DNA of 64,000 bases from Amycolatopsis alkalitolerans (GCF_006152065.1 NZ_VDFW01000002.1:124001-188000), one strand, 5' to 3'. Positions 28,409 to 36,955 are shown, numbered from the stretch's first letter. Made by a program: numbers and translations. The notes: a model not told the origin generated them from the sequence alone.

Positions 28409-29599
28409 ATGGATCTGCGGGAAGAGGCCACGGCCCTCGCCGGCGACCTGATACAGCTGCGCAGGGAACTGCACCAGATTCCCGAAGTCGGCCTGCAGCT
28501 GCCGCGGACGCAGGAGAAGGTGCTCGAAGCGCTCGACGGGCTGCCGCTCGAGGTCTCGACCGGCAAGGATCTGACGTCGGTCACCGCCGTGCTGCGCGGT
28601 CAGGGCGGGAACGGCGAGGTCGTGTTGCTGCGCGGCGACATGGACGCACTGCCGGTCACCGAGGCGACCGGCGTGGACTACACGTCGCGGCACGAGGGCA
28701 TGATGCACGCATGCGGCCACGACCTGCACACCGCCGGACTCGCCGGGGCGGCGCGCCTGCTGTCGCGGCACCGCGACCGCCTGGCGGGCGATGTCGTGTT
28801 CATGTTCCAGCCCGGCGAAGAAGGCTGGGACGGGGCGGGCCACATGATCGAAGAAGGCGTGCTCGAAGCCGCGGGCCGGCCGGTCGACGCGGCGTTCGGC
28901 ATCCACGTCACGTCGTCGACGATCCCCAACGGCATGTTCACCTCCCGCCCCGGGCCGCTGATGGCGGCCTCCGACGGCCTGTTCGTGCGTGTCGTCGGCG
29001 CGGGCGGGCACGGCTCGCGCCCGTCCCAGGCACTCGATCCGGTGCCCGTGGCGTGCGAGATGGTGACCGCGCTGCAGACCCTGGTCACGCGACGGTTCGA
29101 CGTGTTCGACCCGGTCGTGGTCACCGTCGGCGTGTTTCACGCGGGCACGCGGCGCAACATCATCCCGGACGACGCCACCTTCGAGGCGACGATCCGGAGC
29201 TTCTCGCCCGAGGCACGGGACAGGATGGCGAAGCTGTCCGTGCGGCTATGCCAGGAGATCGCCGCTTCGCACGGGCTCGAGGCGGAAGTCAGCTATCAGC
29301 CGGAATATCCGGTCACCGTCAACGACGCTTCGGCCCATGAGTTCGCCGCCGAAACGGTCCGCGAGGTCTTCGGCGAGGAGCGGTTCCAGCCGCTGGCCGA
29401 TCCGATGACCGGTTCGGAAGACTTCTCGCGCGTGCTCGGCCACGTTCCGGGCGCGTTCGTGTTCCTCGGCGCGACCCTCGCCGAGGATCCGGCCACCGCC
29501 GCCTACAACCACTCACCCCGGGCGGCGTTCGACGACAACGTGGTCGCGGACGCCGCCACCCTGCTGGCCGAGCTCGCGGTGCGGCGGCTCGCACCCTGA
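28409..29599 (+). CDS. M20-family amidohydrolase (N-acyl amino acid / hippurate hydrolase type)
   Basis: This 396-residue metal hydrolase has the M20D motifs: RRELHQIPEVGLQLPRTQ, the metal/acid segment DMDALPV, MHACGHDLHTA, FQPGEEG, a histidine in FGIHVT, the dimerisation-domain GGHGSRP and the C-terminal NHSPRAAFD. Members hydrolyse N-acyl amino acids or related amides in the cytoplasm. The ATG at 28409 was chosen because GGGAGGAGA lies just upstream. A GTG at 28361 adds an unconserved tail. It heads an operon with a DUF3311 protein and a sodium:solute symporter, consistent with uptake and hydrolysis of one substrate. Confidence 0.9.
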   Translation: MDLREEATALAGDLIQLRRELHQIPEVGLQLPRTQEKVLEALDGLPLEVSTGKDLTSVTAVLRGQGGNGEVVLLRGDMDALPVTEATGVDYTSRHEGMMHACGHDLHTAGLAGAARLLSRHRDRLAGDVVFMFQPGEEGWDGAGHMIEEGVLEAAGRPVDAAFGIHVTSSTIPNGMFTSRPGPLMAASDGLFVRVVGAGGHGSRPSQALDPVPVACEMVTALQTLVTRRFDVFDPVVVTVGVFHAGTRRNIIPDDATFEATIRSFSPEARDRMAKLSVRLCQEIAASHGLEAEVSYQPEYPVTVNDASAHEFAAETVREVFGEERFQPLADPMTGSEDFSRVLGHVPGAFVFLGATLAEDPATAAYNHSPRAAFDDNVVADAATLLAELAVRRLAP

Positions 29600-29620
29600 A
29601 AGAAACCGTGGAGGCACCCG

Positions 29621-29818
29621 TTGCGTTCGTACTACCTCGTGCCCTTGATCCCCGCGCTGGCGCTGGCGATCATGCCGTTCCTGCCGTTCGTCAACACGAC
29701 CGGACTGTGGTTCGGGCTGCCGAGAATGATCGTCTGGGGTGCGGTGTGGTGCGTGCTGTGCACCCCGGCGCTGCTCATCGCCGAGCGCATGATGGCCAAG
29801 CGGGGTGAGGACGAATGA
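29621..29818 (+). CDS. DUF3311-type small membrane subunit of sodium symporter
   Basis: The 65-residue protein has two predicted membrane helices (YYLVPLIPALALAIMPFLPF and MIVWGAVWCVLCTPALLIAE) joined by a short loop. Small two-helix proteins of this type commonly precede sodium:solute symporters in actinobacteria and proteobacteria. The likely start is TTG at 29621, with GGAGG about 8 bases upstream. It overlaps the symporter ATG by 4 bases. Confidence 0.8.
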   Translation: MRSYYLVPLIPALALAIMPFLPFVNTTGLWFGLPRMIVWGAVWCVLCTPALLIAERMMAKRGEDE

Positions 29819-31254
29819 CCGTCACCCTGATCTTCACCTTCGCCGGCATCGTGCTGATCGGTGTACTCGGCTTCGTCGGCCGGCGCAAACCCGCACCGGA
29901 CCTGTCGGAATGGGCGGTCGGCGGCCGGAAGTTCGGCTCCATCACGATGTGGTTCCTGCAGGCCGGCGAAGTGTTCACCACGTTCACCTTCCTCGGTATG
30001 GCGGGCCTCGCCTTCAGCGGCGGCGTCGCCGCGATGTACGCGTTGCCCTACATCCCGATCGGCTACATGGTGCTGTTCTTCCTGGCCAAACGCTTGTGGT
30101 CGCTGGGAAAGGAACGCGGATACCTGACGCAGGGCGACTTCCTCACCGATCGCTTCGGCAGTCCGGCCCTCGGCGCGCTCTCGGCCGTCCTCGGCGTGCT
30201 GTTCGTACTCCCGTATCTCCAGCTGCAGATCACCGGCCTCGGTCTCATCGTCAAGCTGGTGACCGGGAACGCGGTGTCCTCGACCTTGTCGATGGTGGTG
30301 GGCTGCGCGCTCGTGGTGGCGTTCGTGCTGTGGGCGGGGCTGCGTGGCGTGGCGACGACCTCCTACTTCAAGGACGTCGTGATGCTGATCGTGCTGGTGG
30401 TGCTGCTGGTCGCGGTGCCGACGCATTTCGCGGGCGGCGTCTCCGGGGTGTTCCACCGGATCGAGCAACTGCACCCGCAGGCGCTGACCGTGCACGCGGG
30501 GACGAACGACCACACCTGGTTCATCACGAGCATGGTGGTCAGCGCGATCGGGGTGGCGCTGATGTGCCTGCCGCATACGTGGCCCGCGCTGATGTCGGCG
30601 CGGAATCCGAAGGTGCTGCGCCGCAACTACACCTGGATGCCGATCTACGAGCTGTGCCTGCTGCTGCCGATGATCATCGGATTCGCCGCGATCCTGGTGG
30701 TACCCAAGGGAACAGACTCCAACGGCGTGCTGTTGAGCCTGAGCAAGGGCGTGCTGCCGAGCTGGGCGACGGGCCTGGTCGTAGTGGCCGCGATCGCGAC
30801 CGCGATGGTGCCCGCGGCCGGCATCCTGATCGGTATCTCCTCGCTCGTCGCCCGCAACATAGTGCGGGTACGCGGCCAGCGCACCCAGTTCTGGGTGAAC
30901 CACGGCACGGTGGTGCTCGCGTGCGGGCTGGCGTTGCTGCTCGGCATCTTCCGGCCCGACCTGCTGGCGAACATGCTGCTGCTCACCTTCAGCGGTTCGG
31001 TGCAACTGGCCCCGGCGAACGTGATCGGCTTCACCCGGCGCGTCCCCGTCGGCAAGGTGCCCGTGCTGGCCGGGCTGATCGTCGGCGAGATCGTGGTCAT
31101 CTGGTTGACGTTCATCGACAAGCACCTGGCGGGGCATGTCAACGTCGGGCTGGTCGGGCTCGCGGCGAACGTGGTGGTGCTGCTGGCGGGCGCGCTGATC
31201 GAGCGTGCCGTCGCTCGCACACCTGAACGGGAAGCGGAGGCGGTGCGCGCGTGA
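29815..31254 (+). CDS. Sodium:solute symporter family transporter
   Basis: The 479-residue polytopic protein has about 13 hydrophobic segments. Family markers include SEWAVGGRKFGSITMWFLQAGE near residues 30-52 and the helix block FTTFTFLGMAGLAFSGG. It follows the M20 amidohydrolase and DUF3311 genes with overlapping ends and probably imports the amide-type substrate of the hydrolase with sodium. Its stop overlaps a GTG that begins a decayed amidohydrolase gene. Confidence 0.9.
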   Translation: MTVTLIFTFAGIVLIGVLGFVGRRKPAPDLSEWAVGGRKFGSITMWFLQAGEVFTTFTFLGMAGLAFSGGVAAMYALPYIPIGYMVLFFLAKRLWSLGKERGYLTQGDFLTDRFGSPALGALSAVLGVLFVLPYLQLQITGLGLIVKLVTGNAVSSTLSMVVGCALVVAFVLWAGLRGVATTSYFKDVVMLIVLVVLLVAVPTHFAGGVSGVFHRIEQLHPQALTVHAGTNDHTWFITSMVVSAIGVALMCLPHTWPALMSARNPKVLRRNYTWMPIYELCLLLPMIIGFAAILVVPKGTDSNGVLLSLSKGVLPSWATGLVVVAAIATAMVPAAGILIGISSLVARNIVRVRGQRTQFWVNHGTVVLACGLALLLGIFRPDLLANMLLLTFSGSVQLAPANVIGFTRRVPVGKVPVLAGLIVGEIVVIWLTFIDKHLAGHVNVGLVGLAANVVVLLAGALIERAVARTPEREAEAVRA

Positions 31255-31440
31255 GCCGGGTTCCTCTTCACGGGAGGACAGGTTTTCGACGGCACGGGAA
31301 GCGACCGGGCCGCCGGTAACGTGGTGGTGGAAGAAGTCGGGTCGTCGAGGTCGGCACCCGGCTCGACGGCGATGTGGCCGTCGATTGCCCGGGATTGACC
31401 GTCCTGCCCGGCTTCTTCGACCGTCACGGGCGCGTGGCGC
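31251..31440 (+). pseudogene. Remnant of amidohydrolase gene (N-terminal part, two frameshifts)
   Basis: Starting at the GTG that overlaps the symporter stop, the intended product begins MSR-FLFTGGQVFDGTGSDRAAG, the normal opening of a D-aminoacylase/imidazolonase-type amidohydrolase. An extra G in CGGGTT at 31257-31262 shifts frame, and a missing G near 31336 shifts it again. The frame after that reads GRVVEVGTRLDGDVAVDCPG and LTVLPGFFDRHG, where a metal-binding HxH would be expected. Homology stops at about 31430. So a fourth operon gene has been frameshifted and truncated to about 60 codons. Confidence 0.75.
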
Positions 31441-31772
31441 TATCGAGGATCGACGTGCTCAGACAGCTCCATCGCCGTTCTCGTACCAGTTCTACGATAT
31501 GTCGAACAAAGCCATGAACTGACGTTCGAAACAACGGTGAAAAACTCCCGAAGTGCGACCCGGGGACCCTGGCCTGGTTGGTTAATCGCTCACCGGGGTC
31601 TGAACGGTGCTCATCTTCAGTTTCCGTTCGCCTCGGAACGGGCACCGAAAGGTCTCGATACGGACACTCCGGTCAATCAGGTTGCGCCATTCGAGGTATT
31701 GTCCACCCGCTCGCTGCGCAGGGGCGGCGCCGGGCGTATCTGGAATACCCCGACGTTCTGGAGTTTTTCGCA
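31441..31772. other. Intergenic region, about 330 bases, lower GC
   Basis: No gene is supported here. The stretch is visibly richer in A and T than its surroundings and contains no recognisable protein motif. It separates the decayed amidohydrolase from the wall-protein gene and may hold the latter's promoter. Confidence 0.5.
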
Positions 31773-32501
31773 ATGACCCTCATGCGAGGCAGGCCGCTGC
31801 GCGCGGTCTTCACTGTGGCCGTGCTGGCCCTCGGCGTCGTTCTCGGCGGCGTGGCGACCGCACAGGCCGCGAGCGAGGACCCACGCGCCGCCGTCAAAGA
31901 AGGCAACGTCACGACGTGTGAAGGCGCGGGTCTGGCCGGTGACATCCTCAGCGCGCCCGCTGACTACACCTACACGCGCGGCAAGGACAATGTGGACCAA
32001 TACGTCGACATCCTGACCGTGACCCCGGGAATCACCGTGACCGGCATCGTCGTCAAGGGCGGCGACGCGTACAACCTGTACGTGCCGGGCGAGCAGGGCC
32101 TCGCGGCGACGCCGCCGTGGACGGCTCTGCGCTCACCCTTGGTGGCGGGCAAGAACATCCCGCAGATCAGCCACTGGTTCGTCTGTGGCACGAAGACCAC
32201 CACGACCACCATCGCGAGGAGTGGGGGTTCGACGACGACCACGGCGACGAGCGAGACCTCGACGGCCAAATCGTCCTCGTCGGGCGGCGTGACCACAACC
32301 TCCAGCCCCGCGGCCTCCTCCAGTTCGTCCGCGGCGGGTGTGGTCGTGACCGGCACCACCGGTCCGGGCGCGACGGCCGCGAACGCCTCGAAGCTCGCTT
32401 ACACGGGCTTCAACAGCGGCTGGCTGGTCGGCCTCGGCGCCGCGTTGCTGCTGGGCGGTGCCGCACTTCTCTTCCTGGTGCGTATGCGCCGCAAGGCCTG
32501 A
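31773..32501 (+). CDS. Secreted, sortase-anchored cell-wall protein (LAYTG motif)
   Basis: The 242-residue protein has a signal peptide (basic start, helix VFTVAVLALGVVLGGVA, cleavage near AQA-A at about 33). An extracellular domain of about 110 residues follows, then a Thr/Ser-rich linker (about 145-200). The C-terminal sorting signal consists of LAYTG at 208-212, a hydrophobic helix and RMRRKA. LAxTG motifs are used by class E sortases of high-GC actinobacteria. The mature domain has no fold I recognise. It stands alone and is followed by a very strong terminator. Confidence 0.85.
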   Translation: MTLMRGRPLRAVFTVAVLALGVVLGGVATAQAASEDPRAAVKEGNVTTCEGAGLAGDILSAPADYTYTRGKDNVDQYVDILTVTPGITVTGIVVKGGDAYNLYVPGEQGLAATPPWTALRSPLVAGKNIPQISHWFVCGTKTTTTTIARSGGSTTTTATSETSTAKSSSSGGVTTTSSPAASSSSSAAGVVVTGTTGPGATAANASKLAYTGFNSGWLVGLGAALLLGGAALLFLVRMRRKA

Positions 32502-32506
32502 CGCCG

Positions 32507-32546
32507 TAGGACGGTGGGGGCGCCGCCCGGCGCCTCCACCGTCCTA
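32507..32546 (+). terminator. Strong hairpin terminator after wall-protein gene
   Basis: Two 18-base arms are complementary apart from one G-T wobble: 32507-32524 starts TAGGACGGTGG and 32529-32546 ends CCACCGTCCTA. They close a 4-base loop. It starts 5 bases after the stop codon. No long T-run follows, as is usual in actinobacteria. Confidence 0.85.
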
Positions 32547-32584
32547 AGAGGACGAGGTAGCATCGGAGCCGGGAGGAGGCTCTG

Positions 32585-33628
32585 ATGCGCGCGTTCGTGG
32601 TCACCGCTCCGGGAGAGGCGGGCGTGCTCGAGGTCGAGCCTCCGGTCGCCGCCCCGGGAGAGGTCGTCGTCGACGTCGAGCGGGCCGGTGTGTGCGGCAC
32701 CGACATCGAGTTCTTCACCGGCGAGATGCAATACCTCCACGACGGGCACGCCCACTTCCCGATGCGGCTCGGCCACGAGTGGGCGGGCACCGTGAGCGCA
32801 GTCGGTGCGGGGGTCGATCCGGGCTGGCTCGGGCGCCGGGTCACCGGCGACACGATGCTCGGCTGCGGGAACTGCCGCCGCTGCCGCACCGGACGCCAGC
32901 ACGTGTGCGAGTTCCGCGCCGAGATCGGGGTCCGCGGCGGACGTCCGGGTGCGCTGGCCGAGCAGCTGCCGGTACCGGTCAGGGCACTGCATCCATTACC
33001 CGCCACCGTCGACGCCGTGAGCGGGGCGCTCGTCGAGCCCGGCGGCAACGCCCTGCGCGCCGTGCGCGCGGCGAACCTCGAAGCCGGTGACCGGCTGCTC
33101 GTCCTCGGCCCGGGCACGATCGGGCTCCTCGCGGCGATGTTCGCCCGTGCCGCCGGTGCCGACGTGCACCTGCTCGGCCTGCCCGGCTCGCGGGATTTCG
33201 CGCGTTCGCTCGGTTTCGACCAGGCGTGGACCGAGGATTCGTTGCCACGGCTACCGTTCGACGCGGTGATCGACGCGTCGAACGCGCCATCCCTGCCTGC
33301 GAAGGCGATCGAGCTGGTCGAGCCGGGCAAGCGAGTTGTCTACATAGGACTGTCCGGCAGCCCGAGCCTCATCGACAGCCGCTCGCTCGCGCTCAAGGAC
33401 CTGACCGCAGTCGGCGTGCTCAGCGCCTCGCCGGGGCTCGCCGGAGCGATCGAGCAGTACGCTCGCGGCGCGGTGGATCCCCGGCCGCTCGTCGCGGCGA
33501 CCGTGGGTCTCGGTGAAGTCGCGGCCGTGCTCGCCGGCCGGCGCGCCGGGCCGGGGCCGAAGGTCCACGTCGACCCGAGGCTGACCGATCGTCCGGAAAT
33601 CGTGTGGCGGAACGGGGGACCGTGCTAA
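32585..33628 (+). CDS. Zinc-dependent alcohol dehydrogenase family protein
   Basis: The 347-residue medium-chain dehydrogenase has catalytic-zinc residues in GVCGTDIEFF and RLGHEWAG. Structural-zinc cysteines are in MLGCGNCRRCRTGRQHVC, and the nucleotide-binding glycine motif is in LVLGPGTIGLLAAMFA. It resembles threonine/sorbitol dehydrogenase-type enzymes. The substrate is unknown. GGAGG precedes the ATG. It is close to, but separate from, the DUF2235 gene that follows. Confidence 0.87.
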   Translation: MRAFVVTAPGEAGVLEVEPPVAAPGEVVVDVERAGVCGTDIEFFTGEMQYLHDGHAHFPMRLGHEWAGTVSAVGAGVDPGWLGRRVTGDTMLGCGNCRRCRTGRQHVCEFRAEIGVRGGRPGALAEQLPVPVRALHPLPATVDAVSGALVEPGGNALRAVRAANLEAGDRLLVLGPGTIGLLAAMFARAAGADVHLLGLPGSRDFARSLGFDQAWTEDSLPRLPFDAVIDASNAPSLPAKAIELVEPGKRVVYIGLSGSPSLIDSRSLALKDLTAVGVLSASPGLAGAIEQYARGAVDPRPLVAATVGLGEVAAVLAGRRAGPGPKVHVDPRLTDRPEIVWRNGGPC

Positions 33629-33638
33629 TTTCGCCGGG

Positions 33639-34655
33639 ATGTCCAAGCGCATAGTGATCTGTTGTGACGGCACCTGGAACACGCTGAAGCAGCCCAACAC
33701 GACCAACGTGGTCAAGATGGCCGAGGCGGTCGCGAAACAGGACGACCAGCTGGTCTTCTACCACCCGGGCGTCGGCACCAGGCCGTTCGAGCGCATTCTC
33801 GGCGGTGCGTTCGGGTTCGGCCTGTCCCGCGACGTCCGGTCGGCGTACCGGTTCGTCGTCGAGCATTACGAGCCGGGGGACGAGCTGTTCTTCTTCGGGT
33901 TCAGCCGTGGCGCGTACACCGCGCGCAGCACGGTCGGGTTCATCCGGAACTGCGGGGTCCTCCGGCGCGAAGAGGTGGCTCGCGTGAACGAGGCCTACCG
34001 GCTCTACCGCGACCGCCGTCCGGGCACGCACCCCGCGCGGGACCAGTCGGCCCGGTTCCGCAAGGCGCATGCGTGGGAGGACGTGACGCCGATCCGGTTC
34101 ATCGGCGTCTGGGACACCGTGGGCTCGCTGGGCATCCCGCTCAGCGGGTTCCGGCTGGTCAACCTCGTCAACCGGCGCTGGCGGTTCCACGACACGAGGC
34201 TGACCAAGACCGTGTCCTCGGCGTTCCAGGCACTGGCCATCGACGAGCGGCGCGGCCCGTTCCGCCCGGCGATCTGGGCGCCCGACCACGCGCCCGAGCA
34301 GGAACGCGAGCAGGTGTGGTTCGCCGGGGTGCATTCCGACGTCGGCGGCGGCTACGCGGACCCTACGCTCGCGCGGATCACGTTGCTGTGGATGGCCGAA
34401 CGCGCCCAGCGGTGCGGGCTCGCGTTCACCCCGCACGCGTTCCCCGAACTCGATGCCGGTGCGGTACTCGACCCGGCGCACGATTCGCGGACCTTCTTCT
34501 ACAAGCTGCTGCGCCCGTATGTCCGGAAGCTCGGCGTGACCGACACTGCCCACGAGTTCGTGTCGGCCAAGACGATGGAGCGCAACAAGCTCGACCCCGC
34601 CTACGCACCCGCCAACCTGCTCGAGTACCTGGCCGCGGAGCCGCAGTTCAGGTAA
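33639..34655 (+). CDS. DUF2235 alpha/beta hydrolase-fold protein (Tle1-like catalytic domain)
   Basis: The 338-residue protein starts with RIVICCDGTWNTLKQPNTTNV and has the nucleophile elbow GFSRGAYTAR near residue 90, both defining DUF2235. The family includes the catalytic domain of the Tle1 phospholipase effectors of type VI secretion. In actinobacteria it occurs as stand-alone cytosolic proteins of unknown substrate. No secretion signal or immunity gene is seen. It begins 10 bases after the alcohol dehydrogenase gene, so co-transcription is likely. Confidence 0.88.
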   Translation: MSKRIVICCDGTWNTLKQPNTTNVVKMAEAVAKQDDQLVFYHPGVGTRPFERILGGAFGFGLSRDVRSAYRFVVEHYEPGDELFFFGFSRGAYTARSTVGFIRNCGVLRREEVARVNEAYRLYRDRRPGTHPARDQSARFRKAHAWEDVTPIRFIGVWDTVGSLGIPLSGFRLVNLVNRRWRFHDTRLTKTVSSAFQALAIDERRGPFRPAIWAPDHAPEQEREQVWFAGVHSDVGGGYADPTLARITLLWMAERAQRCGLAFTPHAFPELDAGAVLDPAHDSRTFFYKLLRPYVRKLGVTDTAHEFVSAKTMERNKLDPAYAPANLLEYLAAEPQFR

Positions 34656-34661
34656 GCCACG

Positions 34662-34690
34662 TTGCGCGAGTTACTTGACTGAGTTATTTT
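34662..34690 (+). promoter_or_regulatory. Candidate promoter of TetR gene giving a leaderless message
   Basis: A TTGCGC (-35-like) box at 34662-34667 is followed after 17 bases by TATTTT (34685-34690). Transcription would begin at or next to the ATG at 34697. Two GAGTTA direct repeats (34668-34673, 34681-34686) lie within it and could be an operator. Confidence 0.4.
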
Positions 34691-34696
34691 CTACTC

Positions 34697-35317
34697 ATGC
34701 AAGTGGAAGTGGACCTGCAGCCCGAACTCGGCCTGAGCGTCACGGAGGCGGCGCGGCGCGCGCAGATCGTCTCCGTGACGATCGCGGCGATCGCCGAACT
34801 GGGGTACCGCAAGACGACGTTCGCGCGGATCAAGGAGCGGGCCGGCCTGTCCAGCACGCGGATCATCGGGTACCACTTCGGCACGAAGGCCGGCCTCCTG
34901 CAGGCCGTCGTGACGACCATCCTCGGCATCAAGGAGAAGTTCCTCGAGGAACGTGCGGCGGGCACCAGGGACCGCGGCGAGATGCTGCGCGCGCATATCG
35001 AGACCGAGGTCGCGTTCCTGCGCGACTGCCCGGAGTGCGTGCGCGTGCTGCGCGAGGTCGCGGCCAACGCCGACGACCCGGACGGCTGGGCGGTCGCCGG
35101 CCCGATGCTGAAGGACCTGCAGACCGGGCAGGTCGAGCGGTTGCTGCGGCAGGGGCAGCGTGAGCGCGCCTTCGGTGAGTTCGCGCCGGACGTGCTGGCC
35201 CGGACGATCACGCACGCGATCGACGGCGCCGCCGACGCGTTCGCGGCGGACCCGTCGCTCGACCTGGACGCCTACGCGAGCGAACTGGTCACGACGTTCC
35301 GGCGGGCCACCGCCTGA
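34697..35317 (+). CDS. TetR-family transcriptional regulator
   Basis: This 206-residue protein has an N-terminal HTH (ARRAQIVSVTIAAIAELGYRKTTFARIKERAGLSSTRIIGYHFGTK) of the TetR type and a ligand domain without recognisable specificity. It has no divergent partner. It follows the DUF2235 gene and is convergent with the sirtuin gene. The target is unknown, possibly itself through the GAGTTA repeats at its promoter. Confidence 0.85.
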   Translation: MQVEVDLQPELGLSVTEAARRAQIVSVTIAAIAELGYRKTTFARIKERAGLSSTRIIGYHFGTKAGLLQAVVTTILGIKEKFLEERAAGTRDRGEMLRAHIETEVAFLRDCPECVRVLREVAANADDPDGWAVAGPMLKDLQTGQVERLLRQGQRERAFGEFAPDVLARTITHAIDGAADAFAADPSLDLDAYASELVTTFRRATA

Positions 35318-35332
35318 GTCCACAATGGCCGG

Positions 35333-36214
35333 TCAGGAGCAGCCCAGCCGGCCGGTCAGCTCCGTCAACGCCTTGCCCAGCGGGAGATCCACCCGGACCT
35401 GGGCGTGCGCGTCGCCGCGGGTCTGGCCCTTGTTGACGATCAGCACGGGTTTGCCGGACCTGGCCGCGTGCCGGACGAAACGCAGGCCCGACATCACGGT
35501 CAACGACGAACCCAGCACCAGCAGCGCGCGACCTTCGTCCACCGTGCGGTAGCACCGCTCGACCCGGTCCCGTGGCACGTTCTCGCCGAAGAAGACGACG
35601 TCCGGTTTCAGCACGCCCGACCCGCACGCGACGCACGAGACCAGCCGGAACTCCCGGACCATCTCGTCGGCCAGATCGACGTCGCCGTCCGGGTTGATCC
35701 GCGTGGTGGCCGCGGCGAACGACGGGTTCGCCGCGCGCAACCGCCGGTCGAGCGCCTCGCGCGCGCTCGTGCGCCGGCAGCCCAGGCACACCACGCGATC
35801 CAGGCTGCCGTGCAGGTCGATCACCGGGGCCGTGCCCGCGGACTGGTGCAGCCCGTCGACGTTCTGCGTGATCACCCCGGAGACGAACCCGTGCGCCCGC
35901 AGCGCCGCCACCGCGCGATGCCCGGCGTTCGGCCGGGCCCTCGCGATCGTCCGCCAGCCGAGATGGCTGCGCGCCCAGTACCGGCGGCGGCCCTCCTCAC
36001 TGGTGACGAACTCCTGGTACGTCATGGGGGTGTGCCGCCGCAGGCTGCCCTCCTCGCCGCGGTAATCCGGAATGCCCGACTCGGTGGACAACCCGGCGCC
36101 GCTGAGGACCACGACATCACCCTCGGAGAGGACACGCTCGACCTCGGCCAGATCGGTGGTCCGCGGCGCGGGTTCGCCCTCGGGCGTCCAGGTCAGGGTC
36201 GGTTTGGTCCGCAC
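35333..36214 (-). CDS. Sir2-family NAD-dependent protein deacylase
   Basis: The 293-residue sirtuin has the NAD motif GAGLSTESGIPDYRG near residues 39-53, TQNVDGLHQSAG, the catalytic His in IDLHGS, and two zinc Cys pairs (CLGC and CVAC). The segment LKPDVVFFGENVP is present too. The spacing between the Cys pairs and the overall length fit class II (SIRT4-like) bacterial sirtuins, which act as lysine deacylases or ADP-ribosyltransferases. It stands alone on the minus strand. Confidence 0.92.
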   Translation of the reverse strand: MRTKPTLTWTPEGEPAPRTTDLAEVERVLSEGDVVVLSGAGLSTESGIPDYRGEEGSLRRHTPMTYQEFVTSEEGRRRYWARSHLGWRTIARARPNAGHRAVAALRAHGFVSGVITQNVDGLHQSAGTAPVIDLHGSLDRVVCLGCRRTSAREALDRRLRAANPSFAAATTRINPDGDVDLADEMVREFRLVSCVACGSGVLKPDVVFFGENVPRDRVERCYRTVDEGRALLVLGSSLTVMSGLRFVRHAARSGKPVLIVNKGQTRGDAHAQVRVDLPLGKALTELTGRLGCS

Positions 36215-36312
36215 CGGACCAGCTTACGGCCGGTCGCGGCAGCGGCGCGGGAAAGATCGCGGGCCGGTTCTTCACCGTGCGGCCTGCCGCGGTTGGGGTG
36301 ACAATTTTCGCC

Positions 36313-36456
36313 ATGGCAGGTGGGGAGCAATCAGCGCAGGAACCCACGCCCGTCTTCGACGCGGTGGTGGCCAGCGTGCGAGCGGCCGCTCAGGCGCAGC
36401 CGGAGCCTGAGGGGGAAGAACAGGGCAGCGCCAGCGAGGCGGTCGCCGCGGTGTGA
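36313..36456 (+). CDS. Possible 47-residue acidic small protein
   Basis: An ATG at 36313 opens a frame of 47 codons with good GC-biased third positions. It encodes an Ala/Glu/Gln-rich acidic peptide (QEPTPVFDAVVASVRAAAQ, then PEPEGEEQ) with no cysteine or membrane segment. No clear Shine-Dalgarno is seen (a GGGGTG lies 14 bases upstream). It fills the gap between two minus-strand genes. It may be real, but nothing about its function can be said. Confidence 0.4.
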   Translation: MAGGEQSAQEPTPVFDAVVASVRAAAQAQPEPEGEEQGSASEAVAAV

Positions 36457-36466
36457 GCCGTCCGGT

Positions 36467-36889
36467 TCACCGGCAGCCGCGGATGCTCGCCAGTACGGCG
36501 GTCAGGCTCGGCAGCCAGCGCTGATGCGTGTCCGGCGGGACGATCCAGTGGGTCAGCGCATGGGGGCTGCGGTCGCCGGGCAGCGGGATCGTCGTGCCGG
36601 CGGTGAGCACACGCACGCCGTCGGGCAGTGAACCTGGGGCGAGCACATCGGCCTCGACCAGCAGCATCACGACGGCGCCGTGCTTGGTGGGCACGGATAC
36701 CGCGGGGCCCGCACAGCCCTGCCGCGCGACGCCGGCCAGCACGGGTTCCGCCATGGCACGGGGCACGGCGACCGCGCCGATGCCGGAGCCGGTTTCCAGG
36801 GTCAGGGCGCCGCCGTGCCAGTGGACCGGCCAGCCGAAGACGCGCCGGTAGTCGAGAGTCTCCGGACCCGCAGTCTCCTGAACGGTCAT
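36467..36889 (-). CDS. Hypothetical protein
   Basis: The 140-residue product starts at the ATG at 36889, chosen because GGAGGG lies 8 bases upstream. A GTG at 36943 would overlap the operator-like palindrome. It contains DYRRVFGWPVHWHGG near the N-terminus and regular alternating hydrophobic segments that suggest an alpha/beta fold. It shares features with small actinobacterial proteins annotated as primase-polymerase N-terminal-like, but I cannot confirm this. It diverges from a TetR gene and may be one of that regulator's targets. Confidence 0.65.
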   Translation of the reverse strand: MTVQETAGPETLDYRRVFGWPVHWHGGALTLETGSGIGAVAVPRAMAEPVLAGVARQGCAGPAVSVPTKHGAVVMLLVEADVLAPGSLPDGVRVLTAGTTIPLPGDRSPHALTHWIVPPDTHQRWLPSLTAVLASIRGCR

Positions 36890-36934
36890 CGCCCATCCCT
36901 CCGGCCAGCGTCGTCGGTTCGCCTGCTCACACTC

Positions 36935-36955
36935 TAACGGCACTGAGTGCCCTTA
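36935..36955. promoter_or_regulatory. TetR-type operator, 21-base palindrome, site 1
   Basis: TAACGGCACTGAGTGCCCTTA is a near-perfect dyad (TAA-S-GGCACT-G-AGTGCC-S-TTA). It lies between the divergent hypothetical and TetR genes. The same sequence occurs again just after the TetR gene at 37713-37733, which makes it the likely binding site of this regulator. Confidence 0.75.
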
